A DNA stretch of 64,000 nucleotides from Ruegeria sp. HKCCD4315 (GCF_013112245.1 NZ_WVRN01000001.1:1244501-1308500); one strand, 5' to 3'. Counted from the stretch's first letter, positions 44,673-52,934 are shown. Translations and numbers: made by a program. The notes: generated by a model not told the origin, from the sequence alone.

Positions 44673-44843
44673 CTATACCACCAAGCGGACCAGAACGAGC
44701 GATATTATTAACCCGACCAGCGCAAACGCGATCCCGTAGCCTGCCGCATATTGCGCCATGTCGGCCCCGTTGCCATTGCGTCTCTTCGCGGTCAAAGCGC
44801 CCAGGATTGCCCCCAGGATCGCCATTCCCAAAACTACCACCAT
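44673..44843 (-). CDS. Small membrane protein, two hydrophobic segments
   Basis: A 56-residue protein: hydrophobic helix (MVVVLGMAILGAILGALTA), a short basic loop (KRRNGNG), then a second helix (YGIAFALVGLIISLVLV). The ATG at 44843 has GGGTG ahead and leaves seven bases after the lipoprotein stop; an upstream start would run back into that gene. It lies five bases before the VWA gene start. The position suggests a partner in the MoxR/VWA cluster; no family recognised. Confidence 0.65.
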   Translation of the reverse strand: MVVVLGMAILGAILGALTAKRRNGNGADMAQYAAGYGIAFALVGLIISLVLVRLVV

Positions 44844-44850
44844 ATGCGTT

Positions 44851-46227
44851 TCACCCGTCTGTCGTGCTGCTGGAACTCCGCTGGCCTGCACTTTCAATCA
44901 AAGATTGGGCCACCAGTTCCGAGCCGAACCCGTATCGCGCCCAACCAATGCTGTCCAGCCTGACCGAACGGGCCTGTTGAAGCTGTCCGGACTGTTTCAA
45001 AGCTTCGGACTTCAACAGAAGCAACGTAGCTAAAATCGAGGCGTTTTCGGCGCGGGTCATCACGTCAATGGCGTTGTTCAGTTCAGGCAAGACGCGGGGC
45101 CCCTGGTTTTGAGCCAAAGCAAATGCAGCGGTCTGAGTGGTCACATAGGCCTGGTGAACTTCGGTTCCAGGCGTTGCCTTCAGAAACTGCTGAGCAATCT
45201 GGAACTGGCGCAGCGCTTCGTTCGGATTTCGGAACTGCTCCATCCGACCCATCAGGTAGTGGGGGTAACCGCGGCGGTGGTCCGTCCATCCCAGTCGTTG
45301 ACCGATGCTTGCTGCTTTTCTGGCTGCCCGCATTTGCCGGGGCGAACCGGGCCCAGGCCCCAGCGATTTCTGGATGGCGTCGATCCATTCACGTGGAGTT
45401 TCGGTTGCAGGTTGCGCAGCCAGCCGATTGCCGCGCGGGTTCAGGCGGCTCAGTACCCCGGGGATCACGGCGGTAACTTCTTCGCGGCTCATGCCCGTGC
45501 GCAGTTCGGGCGCATAAGCGGCACGCAGGATCAACATGTCAAACCCGGTCAGAACGGTGTGGATGTTGTCGTCGTTGAACACAGAATCCGGCAGGTGATA
45601 GAGGTCATTCAACGGCCCAAGGGCCTGGGCCAGCTCTTCATGCAGGCAGTCCCGTATTTCTTGTGGGCTGACATCATAAGGGATGAAAATGCCAAGCCGT
45701 TCGCGTTGGCGCAGTTCGGTCCAACTGCTTTTCGCCTTGCGGCGGTCACGGCGGTATTCGTCCAGGCTTGAGGCGTTTGGAACCACGAAACAGGCTGCAT
45801 TGGGCAGAATGCGCAGGATGTCTTCCTGGCTGACTGCCTCGATCGTGATATTGGCCTGACCCTCACGGATCTGCCGGATATTGATCCCGGCTTCGCGTTT
45901 CAGGCGGTTCAGCAGTCGTGTCAGATCCTGTTGCATGCTGGCGGTGGGTGAACCTGTCAGCCTTACTGTGACCGGTGTTTCAAACCGGGTGAACACGGGC
46001 AGCGCGGCCCCGCTTTCTAACGCGAAATGCAATGCCACAAAGTCTTCGGCGATGTTCTTGTTGGATCGGGCAGGTGGCCAGGGCCGCGGAGCACCAAAGG
46101 TCTTGGTCGGAGGCAATGTCGCCTCAACCGAGCGAACCTCGTCTGACACCGGAACCGTTTGAATGGTTTCTACAGTTGTACAGCCCGCCGCAAACAACGC
46201 CAGAACAAGAGCGGACCAACGCATCAT
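44851..46227 (-). CDS. DUF2927 lipoprotein
   Basis: Lipoprotein of 458 residues. The signal peptide ends in a lipobox LFAAGC with the lipidated Cys at about 16. The DUF2927 region (about 55 to 250) includes NIAEDFVALHFALESGAALPV then TRFETPVTVRL and a CLHEELAQALGP stretch that resembles a gluzincin HExxx/EELAQ metallopeptidase-like helix. A C-terminal helical region (about 310 to 440) looks TPR-like (ALRQFQIAQQFL). Function unknown; the family is largely in Rhodobacterales. Its start overlaps the GNAT stop by four bases, and it sits inside the MoxR/VWA cluster. Confidence 0.8.
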   Translation of the reverse strand: MMRWSALVLALFAAGCTTVETIQTVPVSDEVRSVEATLPPTKTFGAPRPWPPARSNKNIAEDFVALHFALESGAALPVFTRFETPVTVRLTGSPTASMQQDLTRLLNRLKREAGINIRQIREGQANITIEAVSQEDILRILPNAACFVVPNASSLDEYRRDRRKAKSSWTELRQRERLGIFIPYDVSPQEIRDCLHEELAQALGPLNDLYHLPDSVFNDDNIHTVLTGFDMLILRAAYAPELRTGMSREEVTAVIPGVLSRLNPRGNRLAAQPATETPREWIDAIQKSLGPGPGSPRQMRAARKAASIGQRLGWTDHRRGYPHYLMGRMEQFRNPNEALRQFQIAQQFLKATPGTEVHQAYVTTQTAAFALAQNQGPRVLPELNNAIDVMTRAENASILATLLLLKSEALKQSGQLQQARSVRLDSIGWARYGFGSELVAQSLIESAGQRSSSSTTDG

Positions 46228-46661
46228 GTGCGGGAATACTTGATAAATGGCGTGACCGTTCCGATGCGGTCATAGAGCTGGCGCGCGGTTTTGTTGAACT
46301 CCTGTGTCAGCCAATAGACAGACGGGGCACCTTGCCGGTCAGCCTCGTCATACACCGCCTGGATCAACGCACGGCCCGCGCCTGTTCCACGGGCTTCGGG
46401 GCGGGCGAACAGGTCTTGAAGATAGCAGACCTTTTCCACTTTCCATGCGTGGCTGTGAAACAGGTAATGCGTCAACCCGACCAGATTGCCATCCTGCTCG
46501 GCGACAAAACATGAAAAATCCTGCGGATCATCACCCAACAGTCTTGAGAATGTCGTCTCGTACACCTCTGCGGGCAGCGTGGTTTCATAGAACGCTAGAT
46601 AGTCCCGCCACATGTCAGCCCACTGATCCTTGTCTTCGGCTTGAAGTGGGCGGATTTTCAA
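46224..46661 (-). CDS. GNAT family N-acetyltransferase
   Basis: Single GNAT domain of about 145 residues: LKIRPLQAEDKDQW at the N-terminus, then FVAEQDGNLVGLTHYLFH, and the acetyl-CoA loop LFARPEARGTGAGRALI with the R/Q-x-x-G-x-G/A signature. The end reads QEFNKTARQLYDRIG, which resembles acyl-amino acid or polyamine acetyltransferases. No ATG fits the domain: the start is likely TTG at 46661, or TTG at 46745 further up; neither has a clear ribosome-binding site. It overlaps the lipoprotein gene by four bases. Confidence 0.75.
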   Translation of the reverse strand: MKIRPLQAEDKDQWADMWRDYLAFYETTLPAEVYETTFSRLLGDDPQDFSCFVAEQDGNLVGLTHYLFHSHAWKVEKVCYLQDLFARPEARGTGAGRALIQAVYDEADRQGAPSVYWLTQEFNKTARQLYDRIGTVTPFIKYSRT

Positions 46662-46774
46662 TGTGTTCGCCAAGCGATCTATCCAATTCTGTGAGGTTGA
46701 GCCTGTCACTTTCGCGATGCTGACAGCCGGGGTGCAGCAACGCAAGCCAAGATCACCAAATGTTCAGGTTTCAG

Positions 46775-47620
46775 CTACCGTTTGCCGCGTGCCATGAAGG
46801 CCAGGCGTTCGAACAAATGCACATCCTGCTCATTTTTAAGCAACGCTCCGTGCAATTTGGGCAGGGCGCTGGCCCCGTCGCGCTTGAGGTCTTCGGCGCT
46901 CAGGTCTTCGGCCAGCAACAGCTTCAGCCAGTCCAGAACTTCTGAGGTTGAAGGTTTTTTCTTCAAACCCTGTGTCTCACGGATTTCATAGAACTGGGTG
47001 AGCGCCGTGGTCAAAAGCGCGTCTTTGATGCCGGGGTGGTGAACTTCGACGATACGGCGCATCGTGGCCTCATCCGGGAAGCGGATATAGTGAAAGAAGC
47101 AACGGCGCAGAAAGGCGTCGGGCAGCTCTTTTTCATTGTTTGAAGTGATGATGACGATGGGGCGGTTCTTGGCCCGGATTGTTTCTCCGGTCTCATAGAC
47201 ATGGAACTCCATCTTATCGAGTTCCTGCAAAAGATCGTTGGGAAATTCGATATCCGCCTTGTCGATCTCATCGATCAGCAGAACAACCTTTTCATCGGCG
47301 TCGAATGCCTGCCATAACTTACCCTTGCGGATATAGTTCGACACGTCATGCACGCGCTCTTCGCCCAACTGACTGTCGCGCAGGCGGCTGACAGCATCAT
47401 ATTCATACAGCCCCTGCTGCGCGCGGGTGGTGGATTTCACGTTCCACTCGATCATCCGTACGCCCAACGCGCCGGCCACCTGTTTGGCCAACTCAGTCTT
47501 GCCAGTGCCGGGTTCCCCTTTGACCAGCAGAGGGCGTTCGAGTGTGACGGCTGCGTTCACGGCAATGGTCAGATCGTCTGTGGCGACATATTCGGCTGTA
47601 CCTTGAAAACGTGCTGTCAT
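46775..47620 (-). CDS. MoxR family AAA+ ATPase
   Basis: AAA+ ATPase of 281 residues. Walker A is GEPGTGKTEL near residue 39, Walker B is VVLLIDEIDKAD, sensor 1 is IITSNNEKELPDAF, followed by LRRCFFHYIRFPD. MoxR proteins work with VWA-domain partners to insert metals or mature complexes. A VWA gene is downstream in the same direction. GAGAGG precedes the ATG at 47620; an ATG twelve codons up lacks family sequence. Likely first gene of the MoxR-GNAT-DUF2927-small protein-VWA cluster. Confidence 0.92.
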   Translation of the reverse strand: MTARFQGTAEYVATDDLTIAVNAAVTLERPLLVKGEPGTGKTELAKQVAGALGVRMIEWNVKSTTRAQQGLYEYDAVSRLRDSQLGEERVHDVSNYIRKGKLWQAFDADEKVVLLIDEIDKADIEFPNDLLQELDKMEFHVYETGETIRAKNRPIVIITSNNEKELPDAFLRRCFFHYIRFPDEATMRRIVEVHHPGIKDALLTTALTQFYEIRETQGLKKKPSTSEVLDWLKLLLAEDLSAEDLKRDGASALPKLHGALLKNEQDVHLFERLAFMARGKR

Positions 47621-47948
47621 GGGCCTCTCATGTGGTTGTGCGACGTGGTCGGGCAAACTGTGTTTTCCGGGTTACAGAGCGGCAAGGTTTTTGACAACCC
47701 GCGTCCCTGCGTCGAACAACGGGATTTTTACTGCATCTCCAAGCCCTTTTGCTTGATTCGCGTGCAGTCGACGTTAAGGCGTTAAGTTAGCCGCCCCAAA
47801 AAAGCCTGCTGAATTTCATAGAAAAACAAGGTTTTCTTGATGTTTGTCTCATATTTAGACAAATCCGCGTGGGCGAATGTGGATGCAAAGTTTGTGTAGT
47901 GACATTCCACGGCCCGTCGGCTAAACGCTGCGCAGAAGGGAGAGCCAA
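47621..47948. other. 328-base gap upstream of dksA with an inverted repeat
   Basis: Divergent region between moxR-like and dksA genes. It holds TTTGTCT-CATATTT-AGACAAA (47843-47863), a perfect seven-base dyad about 85 bases before dksA, and a direct repeat CGTTAAGG/CGTTAAGT near 47773-47790. The part left of 47760 shows nothing I can name. No RNA gene was recognised. Confidence 0.45.
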
Positions 47949-48425
47949 ATGTCAGGTGAAACAACCGCGACCGACGTTTCTGGCCATACCGAGGGAGCAA
48001 ATATGAAGCAGGAAGTTTTTCTGCCGGAGGACTACCGTCCGGCCGAAGATGAACCTTTCATGAATGATCGTCAGCTTGAGTATTTTCGGCGCAAGCTGCT
48101 GGATTGGAAGACAGAACTATTGGCAGGCAGTCGCGACACGATTGAAGGGCTGCAGGACAACACCCGTAACATTCCGGACGTCGCAGATCGCGCCAGCGAG
48201 GAAACCGACCGTGCGCTGGAACTGCGTACACGGGATCGTCAGCGTAAGCTGGTCGCCAAGATCGACTCGGCCCTGCGCCGGATCGACGAAGGGGAATACG
48301 GGTATTGCGAAAAGACCGGCGACCCGATCTCGCTGAAACGTCTGGACGCGCGTCCCATTGCCACCATGACGCTTGAGGCACAAGAACGTCACGAGCGCCG
48401 CGAAAAGGTCCACCGCGACGATTGA
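47949..48425 (+). CDS. dksA: RNA polymerase-binding transcription factor DksA
   Basis: Binds the RNA polymerase secondary channel and with ppGpp adjusts rRNA and amino-acid promoters. The 158 residues have a coiled coil (about 60 to 105) whose tip contains the DVADRA acidic motif. A C-terminal globular part holds YGYCEKTGDPISLKRL. In the classic zinc finger there are four Cys; only one remains here, at the CxxC position, so it belongs to the zinc-independent type, as known from Rhodobacter sphaeroides DksA. Two starts are possible: 47949 (AAGGGAG upstream) and 48003 (GAGGGAG upstream, MKQEVFLPEDY); homologues often begin like the second. Confidence 0.92.
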   Translation: MSGETTATDVSGHTEGANMKQEVFLPEDYRPAEDEPFMNDRQLEYFRRKLLDWKTELLAGSRDTIEGLQDNTRNIPDVADRASEETDRALELRTRDRQRKLVAKIDSALRRIDEGEYGYCEKTGDPISLKRLDARPIATMTLEAQERHERREKVHRDD

Positions 48426-48452
48426 TCGCCGGTTTGGGGTTAAAAACTTAAG

Positions 48453-48480
48453 CGCCGGGGCCTGTGGCTCCGGCGTTTTT
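48453..48480 (+). terminator. Intrinsic terminator after dksA
   Basis: CGCCGGGGCC-TGT-GGCTCCGGCG, ten pairs (one G-U), followed by TTTTT, starting 28 bases after the dksA stop. Confidence 0.88.
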
Positions 48481-48496
48481 GCGTTAAGGCGGGGGC

Positions 48497-49648
48497 ATGA
48501 ATATCCATGGTTTGAAATTCTGCGTGATTGGTGGCGGCATCGGAGGTCTGGCCACCGCGCTAGCACTGCAAGTCAGGGGCGCACAGGTCACTGTGCTTGA
48601 ACAGGCTGCCGAACTGACCGAAGTCGGAGCAGGTCTGCAAATCAGCGCCAATGGCACGGCTGTGCTGAGGGCTCTTGGCGTTGCAGAGGGCAGGCCTGCT
48701 TTAGGGCAAAAATCGTTTGGCACAGTTCTGCGTGATTATCGGAAAGGGCGGGTGATCAGCCGCGTACCCAGTCCCGCCGCAGGATCAACATATTACTACC
48801 ACCGCGCTGACCTGCTTGATTTACTGCACACGGCCGCGTTGCGCGCCGGAGTGGAACTGCGTCTAGGATCACGCGTTACGGAAGTGCGCAAACACCCCGG
48901 AGAGGCCGAGATCGTTCTGGAAGGCGGCGAAAGGCTGCGGGCCGAATGTGCCATTGCGGCAGACGGTGGACGCAGCGCGATCCGGCCGATCCTCAACGGG
49001 CCCGAAACACCAGCCTTCACCCATCAAGTCGCATGGCGGGCCACGATTCCATGGAACCGTCCCGAGCAGATGCCGCGCGCAGCGCTGACAATGGGCCCCG
49101 GACGTCACGTGGTGACGTATCCTTTGCGCGACCAAAGCCAGATGAACATCGTAGCGATCGAAGAACGGTCAGACTGGCATGAGGAAGGCTGGCGTCTGGA
49201 GGGCGATCCAGTTGATCTGCGTGCACGCTTCGCGGACTTTAGCGGGGAAGTGGGCGATATTTTGGCGCAAGTCCAGAATGTCAACATTTGGGCTTTGTTC
49301 CTGCGCCCGGTTGCCGAGAAATGGCAAAACGGTCGCCTTGCCCTGCTGGGGGATGCGGCGCACCCGACGCTGCCCTTCATGGCGCAAGGAGCTTGCTTGG
49401 CACTGGAGGATGCATGGTGTCTTGCACGCGCCTTCGAGGCGCAGTCGGGTGTCGCACAGGCGTTGGCTGCATACGAAAGTGCGCGCAAAGCACGCGCGCG
49501 AAAAGTCGTTGCTGCAGCGGGATCAAACGCGCGGAACTTTCATCTCAGGGGCCCAATGCGCCTAGCTGCACAGGCCGCTTTGATGGCGCTTGGTCCAAGG
49601 CTCGCGCAACGATACGAGTGGATTTACAGCTACGATCCGACGGCCTGA
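48497..49648 (+). CDS. FAD-dependent monooxygenase (UbiH/salicylate hydroxylase type)
   Basis: Group A flavoprotein monooxygenase of 383 residues. It has the ADP-binding fold GGGIGGLATALAL, an RADLLDLLHTAA segment with the conserved Arg, an IAADGGRSAIRP motif, and the flavin-binding GDAAHPTLPFMAQGACLALED. The overall pattern matches salicylate 1-hydroxylase and 3-hydroxybenzoate 6-hydroxylase. No aromatic-catabolism genes surround it, so the substrate is open. It ends five bases before the convergent exonuclease gene. Confidence 0.85.
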   Translation: MNIHGLKFCVIGGGIGGLATALALQVRGAQVTVLEQAAELTEVGAGLQISANGTAVLRALGVAEGRPALGQKSFGTVLRDYRKGRVISRVPSPAAGSTYYYHRADLLDLLHTAALRAGVELRLGSRVTEVRKHPGEAEIVLEGGERLRAECAIAADGGRSAIRPILNGPETPAFTHQVAWRATIPWNRPEQMPRAALTMGPGRHVVTYPLRDQSQMNIVAIEERSDWHEEGWRLEGDPVDLRARFADFSGEVGDILAQVQNVNIWALFLRPVAEKWQNGRLALLGDAAHPTLPFMAQGACLALEDAWCLARAFEAQSGVAQALAAYESARKARARKVVAAAGSNARNFHLRGPMRLAAQAALMALGPRLAQRYEWIYSYDPTA

Positions 49649-49652
49649 GGGA

Positions 49653-50432
49653 CTACAGGTCCAAATCAACCCAGACCGGCACGTGATCCGAAGGCTTTTC
49701 ATGTCCACGGATTTCAAAGTCGATCCGGCAATCGCGCATCAGATCCGCAGCCTGAGGGGTCAAGAGGAAATGGTCGATCCGAATGCCGTCATTTCGGTTC
49801 CAGGCACCGGCCTGATAATCCCAGAACGAATAATGCCCGGGGCCTTGGGTCGTGGCCCGGAATGCCTCGGTAAACCCAAGGTTCAGGATCTTGCGAAACG
49901 CCGCGCGGCTTTCGGGCCGGAAAAGGGCGTCCTCCCGCCATGCCTCAGGACGTTTGGCATCTTCGGCCTGCGGGATGATATTGTAGTCACCCGCCATCAG
50001 GGCTGGCTCTTCACTGTCCAGCAGGTCACGCGCGCGTTGATACAGTCGTTCCATCCACGACAGCTTATAGTCGTATTTCGGGCCAGGCACGGGATTGCCA
50101 TTGGGCAGGTACAGGCCGCAGAGCCGCAGCGCTTTTTTTCCGATAACCGTGGCTTCGATCCAGCGAGCTTGCTCGTCTTCTTCGTCACCCGGCAGACCGC
50201 GCGAGACATCTTCCAATGGCAGTTTCGACAGGATGGCCACGCCATTGAAACTCTTTTGCCCGTGGGTTTCCACGTTATATCCACGCTCTTCAAACATTTC
50301 GCGGGGGAAGTTCTCGTCGATGGATTTGATTTCTTGCAAAAGAACGACGTCAGGTTGCCCGTCGTCCAGCCAACGGGGAAGGGCTTCGGCCCGCGCTTTG
50401 ATGCCGTTGATGTTGAATGTGGCGATTTTCAT
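49653..50432 (-). CDS. xthA: Exodeoxyribonuclease III
   Basis: AP endonuclease / 3'-exonuclease of base-excision repair, 259 residues. Conserved residues: N7-x-N-G in FNINGIKAR, E34 in LLQEIKS, Y-L-P-N-G-NP in GLYLPNGNPV, D-x-N in AGDYNIIPQ, D-H in RIDHFLLT, and the catalytic SDHVPVW near the end. The full domain is present and the length is normal. It reads toward the FAD monooxygenase. Its upstream region is a 279-base gap holding copy D of the dispersed palindromic repeat. Confidence 0.95.
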   Translation of the reverse strand: MKIATFNINGIKARAEALPRWLDDGQPDVVLLQEIKSIDENFPREMFEERGYNVETHGQKSFNGVAILSKLPLEDVSRGLPGDEEDEQARWIEATVIGKKALRLCGLYLPNGNPVPGPKYDYKLSWMERLYQRARDLLDSEEPALMAGDYNIIPQAEDAKRPEAWREDALFRPESRAAFRKILNLGFTEAFRATTQGPGHYSFWDYQAGAWNRNDGIRIDHFLLTPQAADLMRDCRIDFEIRGHEKPSDHVPVWVDLDL

Positions 50433-50503
50433 GCGCGATCCTCCGAAGCCTTTGGCAACCTATCGCTCAGAATGAACCCAGCGGCAAGGTGGCGGTGGGG
50501 TTT

Positions 50504-50704
50504 GCGAGGCTCTGCCTCGCGCTCCGAGGTAATTTGGCCAGATGTAGAAACGGATCCTTAACCCATTCACTCGATGGTTTTGAGGCGGTACAGGCGGAGG
50601 CGCCAATGACCGCGCCAGGTGAAGCTCTCTGATCGTTGGGTCAGAGAGCGGATCCCTGCTTCATCTGGCTAAAAATACCTTGGGGGTGTGGGGGCAAAGC
50701 CCCC
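50504..50704. repeat. Palindromic intergenic repeat, copy D (with a 100-base insertion)
   Basis: Left part: GCGAGGC/GCCTCGC hairpin (50504-50520), then CCGAGGTAATTTGG and CCAGATGTAG (50524-50547). Right part: CTTCATCTGGCTAAAAATACC then TTGG (50659-50683), and GGGGGC-AAA-GCCCCC (50690-50704). So both arms of copy A are here, but separated by about 110 bases that contain GCTCTCTGA/TCAGAGAGC (50624-50649). The modules are in mirror order compared with copy A. It lies between xthA (upstream side) and the 3' end of erpA. Confidence 0.75.
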
Positions 50705-50711
50705 GCGGCGC

Positions 50712-51035
50712 TTACATCGAAAAAGATGTGCCGCATCCACAGGAAGAGGTTGCGTTGGGATTGTCGATCACAAAACGCGCGCCGATCAGCTCTTGAGTGA
50801 AGTCGATGACCGCATTTTCCAGGAAAGGCAGCGAGATCGCATCAACGATGACTTTCTGACCATTGCCTTCAAGGATCAGGTCATCCTCTTTAGGGGTGTC
50901 CAGCGCGATTTCGTACTGAAAGCCCGAGCAACCGCCGCCTTCCACTGCAACACGCAGAGCCTGGCCCTGATCCGCCGCGCCAATTTCGGCCAGACGTTCA
51001 AAAGCGCGATCAGTGACTGTAGGGGGCAGATTCAT
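50712..51035 (-). CDS. erpA: Iron-sulfur cluster insertion protein (ErpA / IscA family)
   Basis: A-type Fe-S carrier of 107 residues that passes clusters to apo-enzymes such as IspG. The three conserved cysteines are present: one in GGGCSGFQYE and two in SSCGCGTSF. Between them is the usual beta-rich core (DAISLPFLENAVIDF). The start at 51035 has GGAGAG ahead; an ATG at 51047 lies four codons earlier. ErpA versus IscA cannot be separated firmly, but as a single gene without an isc operon around it, ErpA is more likely. Divergent from the dNTPase gene. Confidence 0.9.
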   Translation of the reverse strand: MNLPPTVTDRAFERLAEIGAADQGQALRVAVEGGGCSGFQYEIALDTPKEDDLILEGNGQKVIVDAISLPFLENAVIDFTQELIGARFVIDNPNATSSCGCGTSFSM

Positions 51036-51071
51036 GCCGCTCTCCAAAGGTTTATTTCCTCAGCATCCTAC

Positions 51072-51100
51072 AATATATGGAACTCGAGGACAGGCGACAA
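51072..51100 (-). promoter_or_regulatory. Candidate erpA promoter, overlapping the dNTPase ribosome-binding site
   Basis: On the minus strand TTGTCG (51095-51100), 17 bases, TATATT (51072-51077), four of six and five of six matches. Transcription would begin near 51065, about 30 bases before erpA. The -35 element overlaps the AAGGA site of the divergent gene. Confidence 0.5.
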
Positions 51101-51111
51101 GGACTAGACCT

Positions 51112-52251
51112 TTGGTCAGAGCGAGTTTTGCCTCGGACCCGGACCGCGCAAGAGGGCGGCTGGTACCTGAGGAAGAGAGCAGCTTCCGGTCATGCTTTCA
51201 ACGCGATCGGGACAGGATCATTCATGCCAGCGCATTTCGGCGGCTCAAGCACAAGACACAGGTCTTTGTCGAGCATGAGGGCGACAGCTATCGCACGCGC
51301 CTGACCCATTCCATAGAAGTGGCGCAGGTGGCGCGGACCATCGCCGGGGCGTTGGGTCTGAACCCAGAACTCACCGAGGCTGTGGCTTTGGCCCATGATC
51401 TGGGGCACACGCCGTTTGGTCATACTGGTGAAGACGCCTTACATGCCTTGATGGAGCGCTATGGTGGCTTTGACCACAACGCTCAGGCCATTCGGATTGT
51501 GACGCGGTTAGAGCGCCACTACGCCGAGTTCGACGGCTGCAACCTGACATGGGAATGTCTGGAAGGGATCGCCAAACATAACGGCCCGGTAGTCGGAGAA
51601 CTGCCCTGGGCGCTGGCCGAGTGCAATGAGGGATTCGATCTTGAACTCCACACCCATGCCAGCGCCGAGGCGCAGGTGGCGGCGCTGTCTGACGACATCG
51701 CTTACAACAATCACGACCTGCTGGATGGGTTGCGGGCAGGCTTGTTCAAAGACGATGATCTGCGCGACATGCCCATTGTTGGGCAGTGTTACGCGGAAGT
51801 AGACGCAAAATATCCAAACCTTGACCCGTATCGGCAGCGTCACGAAGCGCTGCGGCGGGTGTTTGGCGTTATGGTGTCTGACGTTATCAACACGTCCCGT
51901 GACCTGATTGAAAACTCGGGGGCGCAGTCTGTCGAGGATATCCGCCATCTGGGCTATCCCGTCATACAGTTTTCACACGGGGTCTGGGCGCAACTTCGCG
52001 AAATCAGGGCGTTTCTGTTTACCCGGATGTATCGTGCCCCAAGTGTCATGAAGGTCCGGGCCGAAGTCGCAACGATTGTTGAGGACCTGTTCCCCATTTA
52101 TCTGAATGATCCGAAACAGATGCCTGCGCGCTGGCACAATGACATTGAAGCTGCCAAGGATGAGACCGCCTTGGCGCGTATTGTTTCGGACTACATTGCG
52201 GGTATGACCGACCGGTTTGCTCTGCAGGATCACGCCCGGCTGACGGGCTGA
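51112..52251 (+). CDS. dgt: Deoxyguanosinetriphosphate triphosphohydrolase-like protein (dNTPase)
   Basis: HD-domain dNTP triphosphohydrolase, converting dNTPs to nucleosides plus triphosphate; about 379 residues. The HD metal site is visible: R-L-T-H-S-IEVAQ, then AHDLGHTPFGH, and a later D in ALSDDIAYNNHDL. The family motif HASAFRRLKHKTQVF follows the N-terminal RDRDRII. Start: TTG at 51112 (VRASFASDPDRARGRL follows), with AAGGA about nine bases ahead. The family N-terminus begins here, and the upstream open frame has none of it. Shorter, dgt-like type 2 form, as in other Alphaproteobacteria. Confidence 0.88.
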   Translation: MVRASFASDPDRARGRLVPEEESSFRSCFQRDRDRIIHASAFRRLKHKTQVFVEHEGDSYRTRLTHSIEVAQVARTIAGALGLNPELTEAVALAHDLGHTPFGHTGEDALHALMERYGGFDHNAQAIRIVTRLERHYAEFDGCNLTWECLEGIAKHNGPVVGELPWALAECNEGFDLELHTHASAEAQVAALSDDIAYNNHDLLDGLRAGLFKDDDLRDMPIVGQCYAEVDAKYPNLDPYRQRHEALRRVFGVMVSDVINTSRDLIENSGAQSVEDIRHLGYPVIQFSHGVWAQLREIRAFLFTRMYRAPSVMKVRAEVATIVEDLFPIYLNDPKQMPARWHNDIEAAKDETALARIVSDYIAGMTDRFALQDHARLTG

Positions 52252-52803
52252 TCACTCTACAGCGATGTAAGCTATGGCCCAGACTTGCTGCCCCGCTTGT
52301 TCCGCCGATTGGTCAGCGTCGTCTGTTGGCGGGAATACGATCATCGTGGGGCCGTACCCTCCGATCCCCATGGGTGAACCATCGGCGTGCGTGGCGATGA
52401 TTGGTTTATGGGTGGTGATGCTGTCCCACGCGATTTCGGCCTGATACCCGTCCAAAGCCATGGGCAGCGCTGATTTACCTTCGGCACCAGCCATGATCAT
52501 GACTTCTGAAAGAAGGGGGCCCGAGAACGTATAATCTCGTTGATTGCCCGGAGAGCCATAGGGGATGGTGATTTCAACCTGTTGCAGCGCATCCAGCATG
52601 GCCGCATCAAATCCGGCAGCGCCGTCATGTGTGACTTCGAGGTATCCTAGCAAGCCGCCGTCATTCTCACCGCGCGCTGGCAGGTTTGTTTCGCTGACAG
52701 CGCCGCCCAGCGTCAGCAACACATGGCCTTGCGGCTGTGGCAGATCGGCCAGAGCCGGAATAACTGTCGTCAGAAGCAGGGCAAAAGGCAAGGCACGGCG
52801 CAT
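52252..52803 (-). CDS. Secreted molybdopterin-oxidoreductase-like domain protein
   Basis: A 183-residue protein with a signal peptide ([19 protein letters not shown]). The rest resembles a small piece of the sulfite oxidase (SUOX) fold: [24 protein letters not shown], and [20 protein letters not shown]. The conserved cofactor-binding Cys of true molybdo-enzymes is not present, so the protein probably does not bind molybdopterin. Function unknown. Its stop abuts the dgt stop, and it is divergent from argS. Confidence 0.65.
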   Translation of the reverse strand: MRRALPFALLLTTVIPALADLPQPQGHVLLTLGGAVSETNLPARGENDGGLLGYLEVTHDGAAGFDAAMLDALQQVEITIPYGSPGNQRDYTFSGPLLSEVMIMAGAEGKSALPMALDGYQAEIAWDSITTHKPIIATHADGSPMGIGGYGPTMIVFPPTDDADQSAEQAGQQVWAIAYIAVE

Positions 52804-52934
52804 GTGTGTCTCCGGTCGTTGTGATCAGGCCGAGAGTAGCGAGGTTTGCGCTCAAACCAAGCTTAAACATTAGGCGTCCATTGACCTTGCCGCTTTGCGT
52901 GTTAAACCGCCCGGCAAGCAAAAGGACATCCGAA

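Noticed and set aside
52806..52934. Longer N-terminus for argS
   Set aside because: The frame is open to 52806, but that stretch shares no family sequence and lies over the divergent gene's upstream region; AAAGGA before 52935 fits the usual start.
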